From the NCBI RefSeq assembly GCF_012926525.1, contig NZ_JABBNI010000047.1, positions 1 to 64,000 of the forward strand: a stretch of 64,000 bases of DNA, in the 5' to 3' direction. The position numbers and the translations under genes are program-made. Origin of the DNA: Clostridium muellerianum (GTDB taxonomy: Bacteria > Bacillota > Clostridia > Clostridiales > Clostridiaceae). How positions within the stretch are numbered: position 1 is the stretch's first letter; the number at the start of each line of letters is the position of its first letter. The notes under the pieces were generated by a model. It was not told where the DNA came from. It ran no database searches and saw only the letters and a program-made list of their open reading frames with translations. Shown here in pieces: positions 45,344 to 55,424 of this stretch.

Positions 45344-45832
45344 ATGATTCTTAAAAATAATGATATAAATAAAATATATAATATGATTGAAAATAAGTTA
45401 GAGGAAATAATACCAGTAGAGTGGGAAAAAATTATTCTTTATGCAGAGGTAACAGAAGATTTAGTAATATCATATTTTTATTTTTATGAAAGTAATAAAA
45501 GGGAGCCAGTTTATAGTTTAGATATAGATGAGGAATATAATTTAGATGATGAAGAAGTAGAAGAGCTATCAGATGAATTGGATGAATGTTTAAGAGAATT
45601 GTGGAAAGTTTTTTTATTAGAAAAGCAGAAACAATGGACTAATATTACTATGTATATCAATAATAAAAGAGAATTTAATATTGATTATGACTACAATGAC
45701 ATAAGAAATGAGGACCCTTATAAACAGCATATAATATGGAGATATGAAAAACTAGGATTATATCCAGTAAAAGAGAGAGAAAGAGATGTTAGAATAATAG
45801 AAGACTACATAAACGTTAAAAGGTCAAATTAA
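45344..45832 (+). CDS. YezG-like immunity/antitoxin protein
   Basis: 162 residues behind AAGGAGA. The N-terminal IYNMIENKLEEIIPVEWEKIILYAEV, the WKVFLLEKQKQWTNITMYI stretch and NEDPYKQHIIWRYEKLG match the YezG (DUF600) family, which neutralises LXG-type nuclease toxins such as YeeF in Bacillus. It is very acidic. No LXG toxin is beside it. Third gene of the probable orphan immunity cluster. Confidence 0.75.
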   Translation: MILKNNDINKIYNMIENKLEEIIPVEWEKIILYAEVTEDLVISYFYFYESNKREPVYSLDIDEEYNLDDEEVEELSDELDECLRELWKVFLLEKQKQWTNITMYINNKREFNIDYDYNDIRNEDPYKQHIIWRYEKLGLYPVKERERDVRIIEDYINVKRSN

Positions 45833-45993
45833 TTTTATCAACAAAAAAATGTGACAGTTGAGTTAATTAATAAAAAAACTTTTACCTGTATTTAAACTTC
45901 AGTGGTTGTGAAACTTTAAAAAAAGTAATTTATTGTATATAATATAAATAATAAAACGCATTGAATTTAATGAAATGATGGAGAGTATCTTAT

Positions 45994-46851
45994 ATGGTTT
46001 ATTTGAATGTTTTTACATTTCCAAGTGATGATATGGAATTTGACTTTTTAATAGAGGAAAGAAGAACGTGCTATGACTCCTTTTATCCATTTAAGATATT
46101 ATCGAGACATGGTTTTGAAAGAATTGATTTTGAACCAATTACTATTTTATATGGTGGAAATGGTTCAGGAAAATCTACAGCATTAAATGTAATAGCAGAA
46201 AAAACAGGAATAAGTAGAGATTCCATCTATAATAAATCTAACTTTTATTCTCACTATGTGAATATGTGTGAGATGCAGCTTGAAGATGATTATATTCCTG
46301 AAAACAGCAGAATTATAACAAGTGATGATGTATTTGATTATATGTTGAATATTCGTAATCTTAACGAAGGAATTGACCAAAAACGTGAAAAACTTTTTGA
46401 AGAGTATTTGGAGGCAAAATATTCTCATTTTCAAATAAGATCTATTGAAGATTATGATCAGCTAAAAAAAGTAAATACGACTAGAAGCGTAACTCAGTCA
46501 TGTTTTGTGAGAAATGAATTGATGGATAATGTAAGGGAATATTCAAATGGAGAAAGTGCATTTAAATACTTTATTGAAAAAATAGATGAAAATGGATTAT
46601 ATATATTGGATGAGCCTGAAAATAGTCTTTCTCCAAAACGTCAGCTGGAATTAGTGAGACTTATTGAGGATTCTGCACGATATTTAGGATGTCAGTTTAT
46701 TATATCAACACATTCACCATTTCTGCTTGCAATTGGTGGAGCAAAAATATATGATCTTGATGAAAATCCAGTTGATGTGAAAAAATGGACAGAGTTAGAA
46801 AATGTGCGTACATATTACGAGTTTTTTAAAAGACATGAAAATGAGTTTTAA
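45994..46851 (+). CDS. AAA family (ABC-type) ATPase
   Basis: 285 residues. Walker A GGNGSGKST at 54-62, signature-like SNGES at 184-188, Walker B LYILDEPENS from 202 and the switch His in STHSPFLL. It is a stand-alone ABC-ATPase head of the AAA_21 type with a small insert and no membrane part. Related proteins serve in phage defence, DNA maintenance or small regulatory systems; no partner gene (for example a TOPRIM or nuclease) adjoins, so the role is open. Confidence 0.8.
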   Translation: MVYLNVFTFPSDDMEFDFLIEERRTCYDSFYPFKILSRHGFERIDFEPITILYGGNGSGKSTALNVIAEKTGISRDSIYNKSNFYSHYVNMCEMQLEDDYIPENSRIITSDDVFDYMLNIRNLNEGIDQKREKLFEEYLEAKYSHFQIRSIEDYDQLKKVNTTRSVTQSCFVRNELMDNVREYSNGESAFKYFIEKIDENGLYILDEPENSLSPKRQLELVRLIEDSARYLGCQFIISTHSPFLLAIGGAKIYDLDENPVDVKKWTELENVRTYYEFFKRHENEF

Positions 46852-46875
46852 TGTTATTTAAAGTTGAGATATATG

Positions 46876-46915
46876 AGCATCAATAGTTTGACAAATAACT
46901 ATTGATGCTATTTTG
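46876..46915 (+). terminator. Terminator after the ATPase gene
   Basis: AGCATCAATAGTT pairs perfectly with AACTATTGATGCT around TGACAAAT, followed by ATTTTG. Confidence 0.75.
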
Positions 46916-46992
46916 ATGGAATAAATAAAAAATAGTATAGAGTTTTAAATACAAACCCTATAGAATGAAACTTTTAAAGGATGTTATGAATA

Positions 46993-49668
46993 ATGGATAA
47001 AGTTTTTATTAAAAGTAAGATAAATATACCAAAAGTAAAGGACAAAATAGTAAAAAGAGAAGATTTATTTAACAGGCTAAATGAAGCCATAAACTATAAG
47101 CTTATATTAATTACTGCTCCAGCTGGTTTTGGTAAGAGCACATTGATAGCTTCATGGTTAAATTTTAACATTAAGAAAAAATATTCTACTGCATGGTTAT
47201 CTCTTTCTAAAAGGGATAGTGAGCCTATAGTGTTTTGGAAATACATTGTTTATGCACTTGATAAAATAAAAGAAGGAATTATGAAAAATTCTGTTTTAAC
47301 ATTTAATTCTTTTCAATTTAAAAGCGGTTTTGACACAGAAATATTAGCAGTAATATTAAATGATCTTGATGAATTAAAAGAAGATTTGTTTTTAGTTATA
47401 GATGATTTATATTTGATTAGTAATAAGGCAATATATGATCAGTTGAAATTTTTTATAAGAAATATGCCGCCGAATATTCATATAGTAATTATAAGCAGAG
47501 TAGTTCCTGACATAGGCATAAGTAAGCTTCGAGCTACAGATAACATGCTTCAGCTATCTCAGGAAGATTTAAGCTTTACTAAAAAAGAAACAGAAACCTT
47601 TTTTAAAGAAGTTATGAGTGTAGATATATCTGATAACGCTGTAAATATTTTAGAAGAACGTACTGAAGGATGGGCAGCGGGACTTCAAATGGCTGGCCTT
47701 TCCTTGAAAAATACTAAAAATGAAAAAAATTTCTTGAATAGTTTTAAGGGTGATCATAGATATGTGCTGGATTATTTAATGGAAGAAGTATTTTCACTTT
47801 TGGATAAAGAAACTCAAGACTTTCTTATGAAGACTTCAATATTAGAAGAAATGAGTTATGATTTGTGTAATAGAGTTGCACAGATAAAAAATAGTCAGGA
47901 ACTTTTAGAAAAAATAGATACAGAAAATTTATTTATGATACCTTTAGATGAAAATAAGGAATGGTATAGATATCATCATTTGTTTAAAGATTTTTTAAGA
48001 AATAGAAGGTCTATGAAAGTGGAGGACATTTTACCTGAAGCTTATAATGCTGCAGCACAGTGGTATAAGGAAAATGGTTTCTATGATGAAGCAATTAATT
48101 TTTATATTGAAGCGGAAAACTATGATGAAGCAAGAATTATAATAGAAAAAATTGATATGGATTTAATGTTTAGTGGTGATATGAAAAAAGTTTATGATTG
48201 GTGTATGGCAATTCCTAAAGAAATGTTTTATGCTATACCTCGTCTTTGCATGAATGCAGCATGGTTTACATGCACTAATGGCGATTACAAGGCTACGGAT
48301 AATTACTTAAAGTATGCAGAGCAGGCTTTAAAGTTACAGGGGAATGAAGTAGATGTAAAGTACTTTTTCACGGAAATAATGATCATTAAAGGAATGCTTG
48401 CAACATTAGAAAAAGATAGTAATAAAATTATGGAATATGCAAATAAAGCTAAGGATTATGGAAATAAACATAATATCCTAAAAGCAACAAATGCTTTGTT
48501 AAAGGGAACTGCATGTATTTATGAAGGTGATGTAAGAACAGCCATAGTATTTTTTGAGGAATGTCTTGAGATTAGTAAAAATATTAATAATTACTATACA
48601 GCTGTTATGGCTAACAAAAGCTTAATCATATCAAAAATACTAAGAGGCAATATTTTTGAAGCAGAAAAGCTGTGTATAGACTTAATGGAATATTTAACTG
48701 AAAGACATGCTGCAAACATTCCTATAGCAGCTGCCATATATAATGATTTAGCTGACATATATTATGAGTGGAATGAGCTTGATAAATCAATAGAATATGT
48801 AAAAAAAGCTTTAAAGCTTGCTAAAAAAGGAGAAGTAGGCTGGATTTTATGCACAAGTTATATGACTTTAGCAAAAATATTTTTTGCAACGTTTAATATT
48901 GAAGATGCTTTAAAGTACTTGGATAAAGCTGAAAAGTTCAGATTAAATGATAAACTATTTGATGTAAAATTAGAGTTTCTTATGGTGAAAGCTAATATAT
49001 TTTTAAGAAGTGGCAATTTTGAAGGAGTAGAAAAATTAATAAATGATGATATTTTTAACTGTTTAATAAAATGCAATATAGCCTATCCCTATTATTACTT
49101 AACAAAGATTAGATATCTTATATTTAAAAATACATTAGATGAAGCAGAAACTTTAATAATTGGTCTCTGTGAAACCTTTGAAAGAAGAAAGGTTAATAAG
49201 GTACTTGCAGAAGCCTTAATCTTAAAAAGTATTATTTATGAGAAAAAAGGTAATAAAAAGGAAGCCATAGAGGCTTTAATAAAGGCAATAAATATTTCCT
49301 ATAAAGAAAAATATCTTAGAATCTTTTTAAATGAAGAGAAGTATTTAAAGGAGCTTATTATTAATGAAGGTACAAAGCTTCAAGCTTTGATTAAGAAAGA
49401 AGCTAAAAGTTTTTTAAATCAAATAATTGAAGGCTTTAATAATAAAATTAATATTATGAAAAAGCCTGCCTACTTAGAGATATTAAGCGTAAGAGAATTA
49501 GAGGTCCTTAAATATTTACAAAAAGGATTTACCAACTTAGAAATAGCAGATGCTTTATTTGTATCTGTGAACACTGTAAAAACACATCTTTTAAATATAT
49601 ATACTAAGTTGGATGTACACAGTAGAGCGGAAGCATTAACTAAAGCCAATGAATTTGGAATTTTTTAA
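46993..49668 (+). CDS. MalT-like LuxR-family transcriptional regulator
   Basis: 891 residues: N-terminal STAND-type ATPase (Walker A AGFGKST at 44-50, LVIDDLY Walker B near 137), a winged-helix region, a long helical TPR-rich sensor (about 400-800) and a C-terminal LuxR helix-turn-helix (LSVRELEVLKYLQKGFTNLEIADALFVSVNTVKTHL). Such regulators bind ATP and an inducer and activate transcription. The MATE pump downstream by 140 bp is the likeliest target, but a hairpin separates them. Confidence 0.92.
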   Translation: MDKVFIKSKINIPKVKDKIVKREDLFNRLNEAINYKLILITAPAGFGKSTLIASWLNFNIKKKYSTAWLSLSKRDSEPIVFWKYIVYALDKIKEGIMKNSVLTFNSFQFKSGFDTEILAVILNDLDELKEDLFLVIDDLYLISNKAIYDQLKFFIRNMPPNIHIVIISRVVPDIGISKLRATDNMLQLSQEDLSFTKKETETFFKEVMSVDISDNAVNILEERTEGWAAGLQMAGLSLKNTKNEKNFLNSFKGDHRYVLDYLMEEVFSLLDKETQDFLMKTSILEEMSYDLCNRVAQIKNSQELLEKIDTENLFMIPLDENKEWYRYHHLFKDFLRNRRSMKVEDILPEAYNAAAQWYKENGFYDEAINFYIEAENYDEARIIIEKIDMDLMFSGDMKKVYDWCMAIPKEMFYAIPRLCMNAAWFTCTNGDYKATDNYLKYAEQALKLQGNEVDVKYFFTEIMIIKGMLATLEKDSNKIMEYANKAKDYGNKHNILKATNALLKGTACIYEGDVRTAIVFFEECLEISKNINNYYTAVMANKSLIISKILRGNIFEAEKLCIDLMEYLTERHAANIPIAAAIYNDLADIYYEWNELDKSIEYVKKALKLAKKGEVGWILCTSYMTLAKIFFATFNIEDALKYLDKAEKFRLNDKLFDVKLEFLMVKANIFLRSGNFEGVEKLINDDIFNCLIKCNIAYPYYYLTKIRYLIFKNTLDEAETLIIGLCETFERRKVNKVLAEALILKSIIYEKKGNKKEAIEALIKAINISYKEKYLRIFLNEEKYLKELIINEGTKLQALIKKEAKSFLNQIIEGFNNKINIMKKPAYLEILSVRELEVLKYLQKGFTNLEIADALFVSVNTVKTHLLNIYTKLDVHSRAEALTKANEFGIF

Positions 49669-49677
49669 TTAGAAGAG

Positions 49678-49704
49678 GGGTGATTGAAAAAATCACCCAT
49701 TTTA
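49678..49704 (+). terminator. Terminator after the LuxR gene
   Basis: GGGTGATT pairs with AATCACCC around GAAAA, then ATTTTAA. Confidence 0.65.
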
Positions 49705-49807
49705 ATCATACCTGTGGGTGATAAAAATACATTTTTAAACTAGTAAAATATAATCAAGAAATGCTTTCATGATATTTTATTGTTTTAAGAAAGGAATTGA
49801 TATAAAA

Positions 49808-51169
49808 ATGAAAAAACACGCAGGGAATGATTTTACTACAGGAGATATTAAAAGTCATATATTAAAATTTGCTGTACCAATGGTTATAGGACTTTTTTTA
49901 ACTATGGGATACACCATAATAAATACTATTTGGATTGGGAATTTACTGGGGAAGGAAGCTATGGCAGCTACTTCAGTAAGTTTTCCTATTACTTTTATAC
50001 TCATTGCTATAGCCACAGGCTCAACTACAGCTATTTCTATATTAATATCTAGAAATTATGGAGCAAAAAACTTCAACACTATTAACAAAATAATAGAGAC
50101 TTCTTTTTCATTATTTTCTATACTAGCTGTAGTTCTTATATCTTTAGTATTTATTTTCAAAAATGAATTATTGAATTTAATGGGAACTCCAAAGGAAATA
50201 TTTAATATGGCATCAAGTTATTTAGGGGTATTGCTTTTTGCCACATTTATTAATTATATATATTCTGTTATTAATTCAATTCTCTCAGGAATTGGAGATA
50301 CTAAAACCTCAGTAAAGTTTCTAATTTTATCAACAATCGTAAATGCTATATTAGATCCATTTCTTATAATGAAATTTAAGCTTAATGGAGCAGCGGGAGC
50401 ATCTCTTGTTTCAGGGAGCATTGCAATTATATCTGCAATAATATGCTTAAAAAGAAAAAAACTTCAGATTGATATTATTCCTAAAAGATTTGGCTTTAAT
50501 AAGAAAATAGTTTTAGAAATATTAAAAATGGGAATGCCATCCACAATACAACAGTGTTTAATGCCAATTAGCCTTATATTTATTACATCTTTTATAAGTA
50601 GATTTGGTGCAGATGCCATTGCAGCTTACGGGGCAGCAAGTAAAGTAGATTATTTAGCTATAATGCCTGGTATGGCTATAGGAACAGCAGCATCAGTTAT
50701 AACAGGGCAGAATATTGGAGCTAATAAGCTAGAAAGAGTAAAGGATGTTCTTAAATGGGGAATAATTATAAATTTTACTACACTTGCTTTAGTGGCTATA
50801 TTGGTAACAATTTTCCCAAATCAAATTCTAATGGCCTTTGCAAGAGATTCCAAAATTTTAGTTATAGGATCAACATACTTAAGAATTAATGCTGTAGGTT
50901 ATTTAATATTCAGTGTAACCTATGTAACCAATGGTATTATAACAGGTTCAGGAAAAACTATGGTAACTATGACAATTTCAGCAGTAACACTTTTATTATT
51001 TAGAGTACCACTAGCTAATTTTATGTCACAAACCAGCATAGGAATTAAAGGAATTTGGTATGCTATTTTAATTACTTCTGTATTTTCTACTATTTGCAGT
51101 ATGCTTTACTATTTATCAGGAAGATATAAGAAAAAGTTAGTTGTTTATAGAGAAGAAGCTTATAATTAG
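49808..51169 (+). CDS. MATE family efflux protein
   Basis: 453 residues from the ATG at 49808 (AAAGGAA upstream; an ATG at 49769 is a longer alternative). Twelve membrane helices in two halves; the MATE start KSHILKFAVPMVIGLFLTMGYTIINTIWIG and the second-half KMGMPSTIQQCLMP are typical. It exports organic cations or drugs using a Na+ or H+ gradient. It is followed 36 bp later by a MerR regulator. Confidence 0.92.
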   Translation: MKKHAGNDFTTGDIKSHILKFAVPMVIGLFLTMGYTIINTIWIGNLLGKEAMAATSVSFPITFILIAIATGSTTAISILISRNYGAKNFNTINKIIETSFSLFSILAVVLISLVFIFKNELLNLMGTPKEIFNMASSYLGVLLFATFINYIYSVINSILSGIGDTKTSVKFLILSTIVNAILDPFLIMKFKLNGAAGASLVSGSIAIISAIICLKRKKLQIDIIPKRFGFNKKIVLEILKMGMPSTIQQCLMPISLIFITSFISRFGADAIAAYGAASKVDYLAIMPGMAIGTAASVITGQNIGANKLERVKDVLKWGIIINFTTLALVAILVTIFPNQILMAFARDSKILVIGSTYLRINAVGYLIFSVTYVTNGIITGSGKTMVTMTISAVTLLLFRVPLANFMSQTSIGIKGIWYAILITSVFSTICSMLYYLSGRYKKKLVVYREEAYN

Positions 51170-51205
51170 ATATATGTGAGTTTTGATTTGGTATGGTGAG
51201 ATATT

Positions 51206-51967
51206 ATGGAGAAAAATAAAAAAATATATAAAATTAATGATTTAGCTAAAATTTATGGTGTTCATTCCAATACCATAAGACTATATGAAAAGTTAGGATT
51301 TATATCTAAAGCAAAAAGAAATGTGAATAACTATCGCATATTTGAAGAATTACATGTATTACAAATAAAGGTTTGTCGATGTATTTTTGGCTATCCTTTT
51401 ACAAACAAATGTATAAGGAATGCCGGGAATGAAATCATGTGGTCAATAGCAAGAAAACAGTGGCCTGAAGCAGGACAAAATACAGATTGTTATATACAGA
51501 TAATTGAACAGGAAATTAAGAAGGCGCAAAGGGCCTGCGAAATGCTACAGAATTGGGCAAACTCAACTAGAGATAACGAAATCTTATTAGAAAAGAAAAT
51601 GCTGTCACGTAAAGACAGTGCTGATTATCTTGGAGTTACTAGTGAAGCCATACGAAACTGGGAAAGGAATGGATTAATTCTTGCAGAAGAAGTAGGTACA
51701 AAAGGTGAAAAACTTTATTCAAGTACGGATTTAGGAAGAATGCACATTATATATATGTTATTACAGTCCGGATATAGTATGGCTTCCATCCGCCGTAGTA
51801 TTTTAATGTATGATAAAGGACATGCTGAGCTGGTGACATCAGCACTGGATTGTAAAGAGTATGATGATTTTATTTCAGTTGGAGATCGCTGGCTTTATGA
51901 ATTAAATAAACTATTAGAAGCATCTCAAAAAATACCTCCAATTATTGAAGAGATGAAAAATTTATAA
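51206..51967 (+). CDS. MerR-like regulator with two helix-turn-helix domains
   Basis: 253 residues. The first MerR winged HTH is at about 6-60 (YKINDLAKIYGVHSNTIRLYEK), followed by a Cys-containing helical part, and a second HTH at about 132-200 (MLSRKDSADYLGVTSEAIRNWERNGLI). Two DNA-reading heads in one chain are unusual for the normally dimeric MerR family. It probably controls the MATE gene just upstream. Confidence 0.85.
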   Translation: MEKNKKIYKINDLAKIYGVHSNTIRLYEKLGFISKAKRNVNNYRIFEELHVLQIKVCRCIFGYPFTNKCIRNAGNEIMWSIARKQWPEAGQNTDCYIQIIEQEIKKAQRACEMLQNWANSTRDNEILLEKKMLSRKDSADYLGVTSEAIRNWERNGLILAEEVGTKGEKLYSSTDLGRMHIIYMLLQSGYSMASIRRSILMYDKGHAELVTSALDCKEYDDFISVGDRWLYELNKLLEASQKIPPIIEEMKNL

Positions 51968-51979
51968 ACCTTACACTTG

Positions 51980-52038
51980 CACACCACCCTATATTTTCTA
52001 TGCTATTTTTTAATAGAAGGATGGTGTGTTGTTTTTTT
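51980..52038 (+). terminator. Terminator after the MerR gene
   Basis: CACACCACCC faces GGATGGTGTG (one mismatch) across an AT-rich loop, followed by TTG and eight T. Confidence 0.75.
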
Positions 52039-52073
52039 TATCCTAAATTATTAAAAAAACTGGAGGTAAAACA

Positions 52074-53252
52074 ATGATAAGTAAGGTTTTTGAAGTGATT
52101 ACAAAAGAGCGTGCAGTAGGAACAGCTGCAAATGATGAAATAATAAATTTTTTAGAAAATAAGTTTAAGCATATGAACTATTCAATAAAGTCTCTGCCAT
52201 TTGAATGTGCTATTTGGGAAAAGGGAAAATCAACTCTTATGAGTGATAATTACTTGTTTGAGGTTGAACCAAGCCCTTTTTCTGAGCCATTTAAGGGAAG
52301 TGGAAAATTGATTATGGTTAAAACTGTGGAGGAATTAGAGAAGATTACCTGTAATGATGTTATCTTAGTATTGGCAGGAAAGCTTACAGAAAGTCCTTTG
52401 CAGCCCAAAGACTATCCATTTTATTATCCCAAGGAGCATAAATGTCTTATTTCTTTACTTGAAAGGAAAAAGCCAAGAGCAATTATTGCTGTAACAGGTT
52501 ACAATCCATTAAGTGGTCAAAATCCATTTCCACTTTTTGAAGATGGAAATTTTTTAATACCATCAGGAAATATTAATGATCAAACCTTATCAAAAATTGA
52601 GGCCGCAGGACTTTTAGGGGAGGTTGTAAATTTGACAATAGACTCCCATAAGAGGTTATCTAAAAGCCGACAGATTGTAGCATTAAAGAAAGCTAAAAAA
52701 TCAATAGGCAAAATTGTTATAGGAGCTCATATGGACACAAAATATAATACACCTGGAGCTTTAGATAACGCAGCTGGAGTTGCAGTATTGCTGCAGGTGG
52801 CTGAAGTATTGAAATCTGCAGCATACGATATAGAGATTGTACCATTTAATAGTGAAGAATTTTATGGTGCGTGTGGTGAAATGGAATATTTAAAATTAAT
52901 TGATAATGAAAAAGATAGAATTAAGCTTATGATTAATATAGATTCACCATGTCATAAGGGTGCTAAAACGGCTGTTTCCTTTCACAATCTAAGTGATAAT
53001 ATAAGTGAAATTATAAACTGTACTATGGGTAGGAGTGAAAAAATTGTTAAAGGTAAGGAATGGTATGCTGGAGATCATGTTCCGTTTATATTTCGTGGTA
53101 TACCTTGTTTGGTAGTAACATCATCAGATCTTTTTAGTGGTGCCTTAGAATACACCCATACCTCAGAAGATACGTTGGATACCATTGATTTTGACATGAT
53201 TGATCATATAGTCAGGTATATAGTTGAAATTATCTTAGCTTTTTCTGTTTAA
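52074..53252 (+). CDS. M28 family zinc aminopeptidase
   Basis: 392 residues behind TGGAGG. The catalytic zinc motifs are GAHMDTKYNTPGALDNAAG (His, Asp), FNSEEFYGACGEMEY (catalytic Glu pair) and the downstream MINIDS and HTSEDTLDT segments (Asp, His). An inserted PA-like domain precedes them (about 70-200). No signal peptide is visible, so it is probably cytosolic. It stands between two MerR genes. Confidence 0.9.
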   Translation: MISKVFEVITKERAVGTAANDEIINFLENKFKHMNYSIKSLPFECAIWEKGKSTLMSDNYLFEVEPSPFSEPFKGSGKLIMVKTVEELEKITCNDVILVLAGKLTESPLQPKDYPFYYPKEHKCLISLLERKKPRAIIAVTGYNPLSGQNPFPLFEDGNFLIPSGNINDQTLSKIEAAGLLGEVVNLTIDSHKRLSKSRQIVALKKAKKSIGKIVIGAHMDTKYNTPGALDNAAGVAVLLQVAEVLKSAAYDIEIVPFNSEEFYGACGEMEYLKLIDNEKDRIKLMINIDSPCHKGAKTAVSFHNLSDNISEIINCTMGRSEKIVKGKEWYAGDHVPFIFRGIPCLVVTSSDLFSGALEYTHTSEDTLDTIDFDMIDHIVRYIVEIILAFSV

Positions 53253-53391
53253 GCATTTCTAGAATGAATGTATTTGGATTCTAAATTTGAACCGCAATAA
53301 ATAAGCAGCTTAATCTTAGAATCTTTTTTAGCATCTGTCTGTTATGGTAAAATGTAGTTAATTGCGTTTATATGAGGAGTTGATTAATATA

Positions 53392-54228
53392 ATGGACGAA
53401 AGTAAAAAACTTTATCAAATAGGAGAAGTATCTAAAATATGCAATATTCCAATAAAAACACTCAGATATTATGATGAAATAGAACTGCTGATACCAAGAA
53501 AGATTGATCCAGACAGTAATTATAGATATTATTCAAATGATCAATTGGCTTTGGTACTTGTAATCAAGCATTTTAAAGAAGCAGGTTTTTCATTAAAGGA
53601 AATAAAGGTGCTTTTAGGCAGAGAAGATCTAGAGTATAACATAAGAAAAATTAATGAAAAATGTATAGAAATTGATAATAAAATTAATGATTTAAAAATG
53701 CTAAAAACAAAATTGCAGTTTTTTATAAAAGAAAGTAAGAAGAAAAAGAAGGAACATGAAGAATTTAAAATTAAGGTAAAAGAAATACCTATATCTTATG
53801 TTGCTTACCTTAGAAGCAAAGGACCTTGTACTATTGAAGAATTTACAGTTAGGTACTGTAAGCTGATCTCATTAGTTGAAAGAAACAATTTTCACATTAT
53901 AAAAAATGCTATGGCAGTGTATTATGATAACTGCATCGATTTTGAAGAAAAAGAAAAGGAAGATTATGATATTGAAGTTTGTATAGCTGTATCTGAAGAA
54001 AGAGAAATAGATGGTTTAGTTAGAAAATTTGGAGGCTTTAAGGCTGTTACTGCTGTTCATTATGGAAGTTATGATAATATGATAGATACTTATAGGAAGT
54101 TATATAAATACATTTATGAAAATGGCTATGAAATTTATGGTGAGCCTATAGATAATTATCTTGTAGATATAATGAACACAATAGATGAAGAAAATTATGT
54201 GACTGAATTAATAATTCCAATAAAATAA
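53392..54228 (+). CDS. MerR family regulator with GyrI-like effector domain
   Basis: 278 residues from the ATG at 53392 (GAGGAG upstream at a long spacing). N-terminal MerR HTH (LYQIGEVSKICNIPIKTLRYYDEIELL), a coiled coil (about 80-120, ending in KKKKKEHEEFK) and a GyrI/BmrR-type ligand domain (about 125-278). This architecture senses toxic hydrophobic or cationic compounds and activates exporters. No exporter adjoins on the same strand. Confidence 0.88.
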   Translation: MDESKKLYQIGEVSKICNIPIKTLRYYDEIELLIPRKIDPDSNYRYYSNDQLALVLVIKHFKEAGFSLKEIKVLLGREDLEYNIRKINEKCIEIDNKINDLKMLKTKLQFFIKESKKKKKEHEEFKIKVKEIPISYVAYLRSKGPCTIEEFTVRYCKLISLVERNNFHIIKNAMAVYYDNCIDFEEKEKEDYDIEVCIAVSEEREIDGLVRKFGGFKAVTAVHYGSYDNMIDTYRKLYKYIYENGYEIYGEPIDNYLVDIMNTIDEENYVTELIIPIK

Positions 54229-54311
54229 TTAAACTACATTTGTAGATAAACACATCAAATACTTAACTTATAAAAAAGTGCTTATTGGTAATAGTTAATA
54301 CAAGTTAAAAG

Positions 54312-54483
54312 TTTTTAGAGGAAGGTGAAGAAGAATTTTTTTGCTGTATTACGAAAAATCTTTAATTTAAAAGAAACTCATTTTCTTTTGTTTCTCAGGA
54401 GTACTCTCCGATTAAGGGATGCTTTGCATTAGCAAAACAAGCCTAAAAATCAAAGAAGAAAACTCACCTTCACTGTCCTCTAG
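54312..54483. repeat. Repeat family B, copy 3 (inverted, partial)
   Basis: Reverse-oriented relative to copies 1 and 2. It keeps GAAAAATCTTTAATTTAAAA, GAGTACTCTCCG, TTAGCAAAACAAGCCT and CACCTTCACTGTCCTC, but the GAGGACA micro-repeat array on the other side has shrunk to a single TAGAGGA. Confidence 0.75.
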
Positions 54484-54601
54484 AAACATATTTTCATTTT
54501 TTAAATATTATCAATAATTTTCGTAGTATAAGTCTATTGACCGACATTAATATGAAAAAATACTACGGTTCTTTTCATATTTTCCTCTATTAAGCTATGC
54601 T

Positions 54602-55300
54602 TTAAGTTTGTTTTGTATCTAATAATTGAATTACATCCTCTAAATGATTATACATAGAGCTATATGCGGAATTACTGTCTCTTTGTTCTATTGCGCTCAT
54701 TATTTTGTTATGATCTTCTATCATATTTTTTAGTGAGGTTCTATATTTAAATCCAAAATATTGATTTGAAAAAATTGTTTTTGAAATTAATTTATAGTAT
54801 TGAATAAATAGTGGTGAATGAGATGCTTTAATGATCTCTTGATGAAACTGTAAATCAGCATTATTACATTCCTTTAATAATCCCATATATAATTTATGTA
54901 ATTCATCTATAGATTTTAAATAAGCATTTCTTATTAATTTTATTTCATTTCTTGATGCATTTATAGCTGCTGATTTAGCTGCTTCACTTTCAATTAATTG
55001 TCTAGTTCTTAAAGCTTCAACATAAAGTTCTTGTATATCTTCTTTATCAAATGGTGAATTATGGTCAAATAAATTTACTTTTTTAAATCCTTGAACAATT
55101 GGACTTGAGTAGGTGACAGCTTTAAGTATTCCTTCTTCACAAAGTTTTTCTATAGCTTGTCGTACTGGAATACGGCTTATATTAAATTCCTCTGCAATTT
55201 TTCTTTCGCTAGGTAATTTGCTGTTAATCTCAAAGTTTCCATTTAAAATATTCTCTTTAATATAATCAATAATTTGTTCAGTAGCAGTTAAATTGGACAT
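54602..55300 (-). CDS. GntR family regulator, FadR (FCD) type
   Basis: 232 residues from the ATG at 55300 with TGGAGGTG upstream. N-terminal winged helix (about 5-72: NFEINSKLPSERKIAEEFNISRIPVRQAIEKL) and an all-helical FCD ligand domain (about 90-225). It follows the MFS gene on the same strand, a likely regulator of it. The ligand may be an organic acid. Confidence 0.88.
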   Translation of the reverse strand: MSNLTATEQIIDYIKENILNGNFEINSKLPSERKIAEEFNISRIPVRQAIEKLCEEGILKAVTYSSPIVQGFKKVNLFDHNSPFDKEDIQELYVEALRTRQLIESEAAKSAAINASRNEIKLIRNAYLKSIDELHKLYMGLLKECNNADLQFHQEIIKASHSPLFIQYYKLISKTIFSNQYFGFKYRTSLKNMIEDHNKIMSAIEQRDSNSAYSSMYNHLEDVIQLLDTKQT

Positions 55301-55424
55301 AGTACATTTCACCTCCAATTTTATATTCTATTCTATCATAATGAAAAATCAAGAAAATAATAAATTAAGTATACTTGTCTGTTATTTTTTTATTTGTCAT
55401 AAATTGAATTAATTACGTAAGGAT

